NCBI GenBank assembly: GCA_036897485.1
Contig: JAYMTF010000990.1
Coordinates: forward strand, 1 to 27,498
Origin: Pelargonium nanum
Taxonomy: Eukaryota > Streptophyta > Magnoliopsida > Geraniales > Geraniaceae
Length of the DNA stretch: 27,498 bases
Reading direction: 5' to 3'
Numbering within the stretch: the first letter of the stretch is position 1; the number at the start of each line of letters is the position of its first letter. Positions 8,825 to 17,479 of this stretch are shown piece after piece. The notes below the pieces were generated by a model, which saw nothing but the letters and a program-made list of their open reading frames with translations, was not told the origin of the DNA and did not search any database. Made by a program: the position numbers and the translations under genes.

Positions 8825-9971
8825 TCATAGCGCACTATAATAACCATCATCTTCGTTGATCCGAATGTAAAAAAATATGGCTATCACAAACACAAGAAAA
8901 GATGAAAGCTCCATTGCTAAGGCTCCCCAACCAATAACACCCGCATGCTTTAAGATAACAGGTATGGCAATGCTCCCAACAGTCGAAGCTCCGGTCAAGA
9001 ACTTGGTTGCGTTCACCCAACTGTTTCATCATTTGTTAAAGCAGTGAAGTATAGGTCAGTGATGTCTCAATGCCAAAGGTTAATTTAAGGGCCAAGTTCA
9101 AAACTCAATTGTGAGATATAAAGATAAAGGCTTACCCACTCTCAGATTCAGAAATTAAAGACCAACCATCAGATCCGGCAAAGAATAACAAAGGCATGGG
9201 AAGAAGCACATACATTATTACTGCAGGAGAACAAAACCAAGAGTTCAACAGCGAGGTTTCTATTATCTTATTCTTTAAAACTGGATTTAACAAAAGACAA
9301 TTTTCTATCATATAAAAACACTGTTACCAACATATTAAACCCATGACAGAATGCATTGCACACTGTAGATGATGACAAAACTTTACAACCAACAAGTTGA
9401 CAACTCACAGGAGATATTTGGTGATTTCTATACAACTTTTATAGTAGAACTTTCATATTCCCACATAAAAAGAGCCCACCCTAAGGGAAGAGAGATATTA
9501 TCATGACATTAATTTTTCAGTTTCTTGGAGAAACTTGATAGTCATAGAACTGAAGACCTTATATGTTTCTCAGATTTGATAGAACAGAAAATTTAGCTAT
9601 TATAATGCAGTGCAATAGATAAGGGATGCATAAATATAATGTTAGAGATATCACTAGAAATGGAAAGATCCCTTAATAAAGTGATAGTAGTAGCATTTTA
9701 AACCACAAACTTCAGTCACTTACCAGTTAGCATTGGCCACCAATTATCATACAAAGCACATGCCTGCCACATTACACATGATAAATGAGAAGAAGAAAAT
9801 AATTTTGGCGCAAAAGACATCGTTGTGAAAACATAACCCAAAGTTCAAAATATATAGAAAAACATTACTAACCAATACTTGCAACACAATCCCACCAGAG
9901 ACCAAGATAGCCAATAAAGCAAGTTTTCCACTGTGCAAGCAGGCACGTACATGACCTGGTAAGTCTGCCAT
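8825..9971 (-). CDS. VPS55: Vacuolar protein sorting-associated protein 55 homologue, four coding exons
   Basis: Coding exons on the minus strand are 9971-9873, 9763-9724, 9220-9136 and 9020-8825. All are GT-AG and in phase, giving 139 residues, close to the 140 of Arabidopsis Vps55 (At1g32410). The protein starts MADLPGHVRACLHSGKLALL and has four hydrophobic segments (about 15-34, 43-61, 82-100 and 103-126). Recognisable blocks include NWWPML, MYVLLPMPLLFF, KFLTGASTVGSIAIP and ILKHAGVIGWGAL. Vps55 (human LEPROT/OB-RGRP family) is an endosomal membrane protein that works with Vps68 in sorting from late endosome to vacuole. The leader is split by a 1.1-kb intron (11095-10011) and contains two short upstream frames. 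The gene is head to head with the MSC-domain gene at 11658. Confidence 0.92.
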
Positions 9972-9984
9972 TGTCTAGCTTGTC

Positions 9985-9993
9985 TCACCGCAT
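9985..9993 (-). promoter_or_regulatory. Minimal upstream ORF (ATG CGG TGA) in the VPS55 leader
   Basis: On the minus strand ATG-CGG-TGA lies in the second leader exon, and its stop ends 13 bases before the VPS55 ATG at 9971. A two-codon uORF this close to the main start could lower initiation at it. That effect is inferred from general knowledge of plant uORFs. Confidence 0.55.
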
Positions 9994-10010
9994 GGGGGGT
10001 TGGGGGACAA

Positions 10011-11095
10011 CTGAAATGATAATATGAAATTAAGATAGCTGTATGACCAAAACAATAAATATGACTGAGTTCAACTCAATGAACTAGTAGAGGCGATAGA
10101 GAAAAACTACAGTGATAGAAGTGAATAGAAATTTACTTATCAACAACTGGATAGCGTTAGCAGTTTGCATGTTTCCAAGAGTTCAAACTCCATGTCATTA
10201 CATCCACCCATTCCATTTAACAAACCCCCCAAAAAATAAACTCTTGATTCTCTTCACTATATGCTTAATTAACCCCAATGAACAACAGCAATAAAAATGA
10301 TGAAAAGTGTGCCTATAGAAAGTAGGAGATGCAAAGTCAGTCGTGATAAATTGAACCCATACTAGAAATCATCCAGAAACATCAAGGCCCAAATTGCAGA
10401 AGCACTAAGTTCAACAGCCAAGTGGGTCTATCAGTCTATGCCATATGTTACATAGGTAGCTAATTGATTATGCTAGGCAGAAAAAGCAGAGAATTCATAT
10501 TCTTATAGACATGCCTTTAAGCATTCATATTCTTTTTTAGGTTCTTTATGATTGTTGTAGAACTCATAATTTTACAAATAATATCATTTCTTTAGTTCAA
10601 AGAAAATATTATTTACATAAATTGCAGATGATAGAAAATTAGCATAATCCTATTAACTTAGTTGCATGGGATAAATCCTGAACTCACAGATCACAAGTAA
10701 GTTCCTATCAAAAGGAATTACAATAACTTTCAACTTTGACCCTAATTTTACCGTAGCACTCTACATAGAGAACATATAGCAGAACAGAGCAATTGGAGAT
10801 GATCTCATGGCATAACAAACACAAGGGCATCGAGAGTCACAATGATGAGCTGCTATTATATCAATAATATACACATCGAATACATCAACCTCCAGAGATC
10901 GCCCACTGGAGCAACCTGATCTTTCCTCAATTTAAAAAAAAAATCCAAAACAATTCCTGTCGAACTCTTCAGAATTCGATCTTACAGAGATACCAAATTC
11001 AGAAAAGAAAAGGCAACAATTACGAAGAAACTGAAAACAAAACAAATTGATCTTCATAGACAACTAACGGTTAAATTTCACGGGCGGGTGCTTAC
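10011..11095 (-). other. Leader (5' UTR) intron of VPS55
   Basis: The donor is TCTG|GTAAGCA at 11095 and the acceptor is TCATTTCAG ending at 10011, both on the minus strand. The intron is 1085 bases and AT-rich with no nested gene. Long leader introns often raise expression of plant housekeeping genes. The spliced form is predicted from the sites only. Confidence 0.6.
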
Positions 11096-11126
11096 CAGAA
11101 TTGAAATTCGAATTCTAGGGCTTCGA

Positions 11127-11147
11127 TTAGTTTCGAAGCTCCTCCAT
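11127..11147 (-). promoter_or_regulatory. Short uORF (MEELRN) in the first VPS55 leader exon
   Basis: ATGGAGGAGCTTCGAAACTAA on the minus strand would be translated as six residues if transcription starts upstream of 11147. It lies before the leader intron. The start site is not known, so its inclusion in the mRNA is inferred. Confidence 0.4.
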
Positions 11148-11199
11148 GGAGATGCACCAGACAGGTTAGCGCGACTTTTGCTCCTACCACGGCGCTCCA

Positions 11200-11616
11200 G
11201 GCTCCAGTAGGAAATTTCTCAACACTACGATTGTCAATCTACGAGTGAGGCGTATGGTGCTTTATGGTCTCTAGCCTGCAATTACATATCATGAACGTAG
11301 AAGAGTTAATCATGGTTTGTTGTATGGTCTGTACAGTGGATGAGAGTAGGGTACACAAAGAAATATAGACCTCACATCCATGGGATAGAAACCCTCGTCG
11401 CCTAGTGAAAACAGCAAAGGTGTCATGTCGTGCAAGCTCAAGCTATTGTGTTGGTGGTCACTGGTTAGTGAACTGAACAGTTTTATTTGGTTGAAGCGGT
11501 CGGTCAACTGGGCTGGAGATGGGCTTTAAATGGGCTGGGCTGGTCTGGAATGGGCTTTAAATGGGCTGGAGATGGCAATTAACGACTGGTCGTAAGCAGA
11601 GATCGGTACAATACTC
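11200..11616. promoter_or_regulatory. Shared promoter region between VPS55 and the MSC-domain gene
   Basis: Roughly 400 bases separate the presumed transcription starts of two divergent genes. The right part has a run of TGGGCT/TGGGCTGG motifs at about 11508-11569. Within it TGGGCTTTAAATGGGCTGG occurs twice (11520 and 11551), 31 bases apart. TGGGCY is the TCP site II element, also seen upstream of maMYB. Bidirectional activity is inferred from layout only. Confidence 0.55.
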
Positions 11617-11697
11617 ATGATCCTTCTTCCTCAATCTTCACTCCATCTGATACAACAATGGCTTCCACACCCAAAAAGCGTTCGAAACCGAAATTAA
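11617..11697 (+). promoter_or_regulatory. Upstream ORF overlapping the MSC-gene start codon
   Basis: An ATG at 11617 opens a 26-codon frame that ends with TAA at 11695-11697, past the main ATG at 11658 and in a different frame. If the mRNA begins upstream of 11617, this overlapping uORF should reduce translation of the main protein. The transcription start is unknown. Confidence 0.4.
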
Positions 11698-14600
11698 GAC
11701 CCGAGTCTTCTCCGGCGAAACCACCGATGGAGCCACCGCCGGGATTCTTCCCGTCGAAGGAGGAGTTGCCGAGGCTGGTGACGGTACTCGCTATTGCATT
11801 CTCGGTTGCTCTGGCTTGCAATTTCTTCACCTCGTTCCTCTACCAGGAATCGAAACCGTTCTGCGACAGCAATGTTGATTACCTCGATTCCTTCTCCGGT
11901 GAGTGGTTTACGAAATCGAACACCGATAATCTCATGGGAATTGAGCATGCCTTTCTCGTTTTGACCTAGAATAATACCTTGTTTGTTCTCCTTTAGCTCA
12001 TACAAAAGAAAATGATTGGTGATCACGTTTTCAACTCCTGATTCATATGACACCGTGCACTGATGTAAAATTGCAAATTATTGCAGATGATTGTGAACCT
12101 TGTCCGAGTAACGGAGAGTGTTCCAACGGCAAGTTTGAATGTTTTCCGGGTTACAAAAAGCTTGGGAAGTTCTGTGTGGAAGATGGAGAAATTAGTCAAA
12201 CAGCTTTGAAACTTGTGGGTTTATTAAGTATTTGTTCTTTCTGGTTTCTGTCCTCGGAAAATTGTGCATAGTTGTTGAATTTGTGTGTGTGCATTTCTAA
12301 TTTGGGAATTTAATGTGATGCAAGAGCAGTCTGATTGGATAGAAGTTCACCTCTGTCAAGCATATGCTCAGTTATTGTGTGATGGAACCGGTATAGATTG
12401 GGTGCGTTACCTTTCTGAGAACTATTCATATAAAAGTGGTTTGTTTCCGTCATCTTTTCTAATAATTGTACCCATTTGTTTGCAGGTTCGAGAGGAGGAT
12501 ATATGGAATGATTTAGATGGACTGGAGCTGAGGGAAAAATTTGGTCCAGATAGTGCCATTTATTTGTATGCAAAACAGAAAGCAATGGAGAGGACTGATA
12601 AAGTACTGGAGACAAGGACAAGGTCTTATGGGTATGCTCTCTTACAGTCTTACATCATATGTTCCATTCATGTTTAAAATTTGCTGAAAGACTTGTTTGT
12701 ACTCTGAGCATTCCACTTCAAATTTGTTTTTCTTTTATAGGATCAAAGAGTTGAAGTGTCCAGACTTGCTAGCACAAAGTTATAGGCCATTTACATGTGT
12801 TGTCCGTCAATGGATCTCCCAGAATGCTCTAACTATAATGCCAGTTTTTGCATTGGTATACCATTCTATATGCTTCCTTTCTATGCTTATGTTTTGGTAT
12901 CAACATGTTGAAGTAGTTGACAATATTCAGGTATACAGCTCATTGGATGCACATTGTTACTCTTGAAATTTCATAGGAGACGAAGGCTATCAACTCGAGC
13001 TGAAAAGCTTTATTGTGAGGTACGTGAGGTTGGGTGTTCTTATCATGAGGTCTACAATCAATAATAGTTAACTTCTCATTCATTAGACTCTAGCATATGC
13101 TGGTGCGCCCACACACACACACACTTTAATCATATAGTCTAAAAATAAAACCAAGCTATAGAATGAAATTATGGGTTGAAGAATTTGAACAAGTCACAAG
13201 TGTGCAACATCTAAAGTTAGTTAATAATGAAAGGCCATTAAGTTAACCCCATTTCTGAGACCAAAATAAATATGCATGAATCTGACATGATAAACGTAGA
13301 GATAAATTGTAAGTGTTATGTTATTAAATTTCTCTTTTCTGAATTGATTCTTCGTTCTTTCTTGATGATTCTTACTTCTTGATTTTCACCAATTGAACTT
13401 TACTATGTATTTTTAGGCTGCAATGGAATCCTATTCCTATTTGATAAACATTGAGAAGTTTGAATCTAACTATAGCGGTGTTTATAGTTTGTTCTAATAT
13501 AATTGTTAATTAGTCAAATGTGCTGACGCCGCAGAGAAGCACGGTTTGAACAAAGAGTAAAGTATGAATGTAAGAGTATCGTATCCTCAGGGAAATCATA
13601 TCAAACTCCCAGTTTATGCACTCTTCATAACGGCTGGAGTGTTGATTTATGAAAAGCTTAGAACTAAACTAATTATGTAACAACTAGTTGCAATAAAGTA
13701 AAGTCTAGAGACTTGGGTTCATCTATTGCTACCAATGGGATCATACTATGATGATCATATGCCTATATTCTTGGTCAAGGACGGGATCCTATTATTTTAA
13801 CGAACTGCATATTCTACTCTCTTGAGTATAATAGGAACCTTAAATTCAGTCTTGCAAAACCCTAGGTTGATATGCCTATCTCGCCTTGAGTTAATGTTAA
13901 TCTAGTTTCTTTATTTATATGCTTTCACCTTCTACTTGATTTAATCTGCTTAGTTTTGTTAAGATACATTAATCACATTGTTGCCCTTGTTATAGGTCTG
14001 TGACATACTTGAGGAGAATGCCTTGAAGAGTGGAACTGGTGGATGTGAGCCTTGGGTAGTTGCCTCTTGGTTGCGAGACTCTCTTCTTTCGCCAGAAGAA
14101 CGAAAGGACCCTGTGTTATGGAAAAAGGTAGTCTTATTTGTCTTTGACCTGATTCTCTTGCAGATTTGCTTGCTTTTCCATTGGATTGTTCGTTGTTACT
14201 GGTCATGTTTTCAGGTCCAAATTTGCTGCGAGTTGGTGACTCTGGTGATTGAAAATGCATACAGTTTCATGCATTATATGAAAACAATTACCTAATTAAA
14301 AGAATAAATTCACACACACACAAAAAAAATCTAATTAACTAAAATAATGTGATTTTTCTTCCAAAAACTATTTTTCAAAAATAATTATACTGCTTCAATA
14401 TAGAGATTATGGCATGAAACCATAGCTTTCCTCCTTTTAGTAAAGAGAAAGAACATTTATCCTAGTGTGCCACACAATAATGCTCCTATTGGATTCTTGG
14501 ATTTCATTTGAAATTTTGGATTTGTGTCAAATCCAATGCTTAATGCTATAAACATTTGGTTTATTTGTCAAGGCCCTTTAATCTTTATGTTGTGTCCCTT

Positions 14601-15318
14601 GCAGGTCCAGGAGTTGGTTCAAGAAGATTCTCGTATAGATTGGTATCCAAAGGTGGTAAAGGGTGAACCAAAGGAGGTGTGGGAATGGCAAGGTATGGAA
14701 GGTGTATTATTTTAACTTATCACAACTGCCAACCATATTTCTACGTAACATCAGTGCCTGCTGATAATTATCAGCAGATGTCATCAACTTTGCTCTTGCG
14801 TTTGCTACTTTTGATGAAATGATCAACAGGGAAATTTAAAGGAGGAATCAAGAGGAATAGGAATGAGGTTCTCATTCTTCATTTTTGGATATAAACTTTT
14901 CAGTCGTGAGAATGAGAACAGTTTTAAATCCAAACACTACCTACATGTTTATTGCTTTGAGTTATAAAAGTTTGGTTGCATGCATTGAGTTTGAGTGTTT
15001 CAAGTATCTTACCATTCACAACTTTCCACAAATATGACATGTTTTCTCTCATTACTATAGTTGAAGGCTCTCTCAGCTCCTCGGGGAAGATGAAAAAAGG
15101 AGAAGCCAGCAAATTGAAATCCAGTGATGGTGACGGTATAGACATAAATGCTAACCAACAGCGTCATCAATTGAAAGCGGGTAAGTGGCTAAATTTTTCA
15201 TATTTGCCTTTGTTTCATGGCAAATTTTCTTGGACATAGTTCGTTTACCGGGAAATGATTCAACATTTATGCAGGGAACCATAACGTTCGCACTGTGCCC
15301 AAAGTGTTGATGTTTTGA
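11658..15318 (+). CDS. Man1-Src1p C-terminal (MSC) domain protein, ten exons
   Basis: Exons are 11658-11898, 12087-12214, 12330-12401, 12486-12631, 12741-12855, 12939-13019, 13996-14127, 14605-14692, 15061-15180 and 15275-15318. All junctions are GT-AG and in phase, giving 388 residues. A basic, proline-rich N-terminus precedes membrane segment 1 (about 39-60). The part between the membrane segments starts with an EGF-like cysteine motif (CEPCPSNGECSNGKFECFPG). A second membrane segment (about 225-246, ALLIGCTLLLLKF) leads into RRRRLSTRAEKLY and a winged-helix-like region (DILEENAL, CEPWVVASWLRD, VWEWQ). This is the Heh/Src1/MAN1 layout of inner nuclear membrane proteins without the LEM domain, as in Arabidopsis At5g46560. 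Nuclear envelope location is therefore an inference. The exon 5/6 junction (intron 12856-12938, acceptor TACAG) was chosen because it alone keeps the frame and the second membrane segment. The exon 2 donor (GTGGGT) is weaker than the others. Intron 6 carries repeat-like DNA. Confidence 0.85.
13111..13124. repeat. (AC)7 microsatellite in MSC-gene intron 6
   Basis: Seven AC units in a row. This is a simple repeat with no known role here. Confidence 0.9.
13500..13960. repeat. Possible transposon-derived stretch in MSC-gene intron 6
   Basis: Intron 6 is 976 bases while most others in this gene are much shorter. Its right half includes GAGTATCGTATCCTCAGGGA and CAAGGACGGGATCC, phrases that resemble dispersed repeats in plant intergenic DNA. 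I see no terminal repeats, target duplication or protein motif, so class and borders are unknown. Confidence 0.3.
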
Positions 15319-16400
15319 CAGTTTCTTCACAAAGAAAGAGCCTGATCTGTACTGATGTCTGATAAACACCAATTCTGTAAAACGTAACGACCCGATTTGT
15401 TAGCTATGGAGGTTGTTGTATGCACCTAAGTTGTAAAACACCATCAAAATTTTCGCTCCTCACCCGACTGATTGATCAGAGATCAGAACTGTAGTACATC
15501 GAACGGACAGATACCAAATCCCACGAAAGTTAAAATGGGACAGGATGCAGCTTATAAAAACTGCTAAAAAGATGCATCTGTTAGATGGTAATTGGACTGG
15601 ACCTAAATATATAAAAATATCATATCACCCATAACCTTTTAATGCATGACATTATGTTTTTCCTTTTCTCTGCTTAATTATTTTGGGCATGAATTGATGG
15701 TTACATCAACATAATTGTCCATCCTTTTTAATTATTCGTCTTTATTATTTTCTTTCATTACCGTACTCAAATTTGAGGGTCCCAAAACCAAAATATCCAA
15801 ACACAAACACTTGACAACAATCCCACACCCATAACATTTAACAACACTGAAAAAAAACACTAAATCTTAAAATAAGATTCAAAGAGTTTGTTAACATGAA
15901 AATAGAATTCCGGTCGGCAACTGCAACACTAGTTTCAGTTCGTTATATAAAGAAAGATTTTTGTATGTGCAAGGTTACTGGTTACGGACCTGAAACCCGA
16001 CCGAATTTTTCTTGAAAAACAATGCATATGTTTAAAACTCGAAATATTACTCTAACATGACCAACCCTACAACCATATAGGGTCAGATTAGGGTTAGCCT
16101 TAGGGTTCTTCAACCCGAACCTGACCCAACCTTAATAGTCTCACGATCAAAGTCAGCAAGCTGATTGGGTGTTCCGATATCATACGGTGAAGCCTAGAAC
16201 AGAGGATCTGTTTGTCGGTTGATTCAGACCGACAGGTCCACCAGTTTCAGTCTCAGACTCTCTCCAACTGCAACAAACAGAGAGAAATAGAAGTGATATA
16301 TTTCAGATCCTTCGATTTAACCTTAAAACCGTACTTAAACCATATTTATTTATTTTATATTCTGAACTCGACAATGTTTCTATAGAATCTCTATTCTCTA
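15319..16400. other. Spacer between the MSC-domain and PMT genes
   Basis: It holds the 3' UTR of the MSC-domain gene and, on the right, the promoter of the PMT gene. Two TTAGGGTT (telobox-like) motifs lie at 16088 and 16100. No gene is recognised. Confidence 0.5.
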
Positions 16401-16440
16401 TCTCTAGCTAGCTGGCTCTCACTATACTCACTGACAACTC

Positions 16441-16566
16441 GGTCTCTCTCTCTCTCACACTTGATACACACACAGAGACACAGACAAAGATAGCTCTTTA
16501 GCTTTCAGCTCACACCCATTGCTTCCAGTAGGAGCTGGAAGTTTCAAAAATCTAACCTTTCTTCAG
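16441..16566 (+). promoter_or_regulatory. CT-rich first leader exon of the PMT gene (predicted)
   Basis: A (CT)n run starting near 16441 resembles the pyrimidine-rich tracts common around plant transcription starts. The stretch ends in TTCAG|GTAATT at 16566/16567, a good donor for the leader intron. The true 5' end is not visible. Confidence 0.5.
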
Positions 16567-17413
16567 GTAATTACTCATTTACTATTGTTGTTGTTGGATC
16601 TGTCAATTAGGTTCTTCTTTCTAATTTGGGTTTTGGCTTGTGGTTCTTGATTAATAAAGGGTTAGATTTAGGTTCTAAATCAGGCATTTAAAAAACCAAA
16701 TCTAGACAGTGAACTTTTATATAGCTGTAAATTTGGCAGGTCTGTTTGATTTGTAATTGTAGGGTTAGATTTGCAAGTTCCAATCTCTTGATATATTGTG
16801 AAAGAACAAGAGAGGAGCTATGTAGCTGTTAAGGGGTTGACTGGGTCAATGCCAAATCTTTGTTTTCTAAATTGTTTTCCTGGATCCTTCTCTGATCCTT
16901 ATTTGGAGATCTATCACTCTTTTTTCTGTATATTGGCGCTGTCTCAATCTGGATATCTTTATTATTTTTTTGCTTTTTTATGATTGATCTTGGATTTTGT
17001 TTGGTGTGCGTCTTTAGCTTATTTAGAGTTTTATGACATGGATCTGAAGTTTAATGTTGTTAATAGTTGTTACTTGTTGGTATACTAATGGCTGATTGCG
17101 GATGGAAATGAATTAATAACTAATGTTACTCTTTTTGGGAGCTTAAATTTTGTCCTTTTAAGAACGTCCACTTCAAAATCTTTCATACTATTTTTTCTTC
17201 TAAAACTTAATCTTGTAAATGGGTTATTCATGATTTGTAATTTTGTTTTCATAAAATCTTTTATGATTGCAAGTTGTGACCTTATCTCAGTTCACAGTGG
17301 CTAGTTATTGCATATTCAATGCTTTCATTGTAACAATATGTAGCTCCAAGTGTTTTTTTCTTATAGAAAAATACTTTTTATTTAGCTTTAACTTTACTAT
17401 TTATGATCTGCAG
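16567..17413 (+). other. Leader intron of the PMT gene (predicted)
   Basis: Bounded by GTAATT and an ATCTGCAG acceptor, 847 bases, T-rich as plant introns are. The second leader exon then runs from 17414 to the ATG at 17480. Confidence 0.55.
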
Positions 17414-17479
17414 CAAGGCACTGCATTCTAAGTTCGCAGCACATCACGGCGGCCTTCACTGAATTTGCTTAACCGTATC

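Noticed and set aside
12856-12930. Reading through the PVFAL codons into VYHSICFLSMLMFWYQH as part of MSC exon 5
   Set aside because: That extension cannot be joined in frame to the RRRRLSTRAEKLY exon. Splicing at 12856 and 12938 keeps the phase and gives a proper second membrane segment.
16088-16107. Two telobox-like TTAGGGTT motifs, considered as an interstitial telomere
   Set aside because: Only two copies, 12 bases apart with unrelated sequence between; too few for a telomeric relic.
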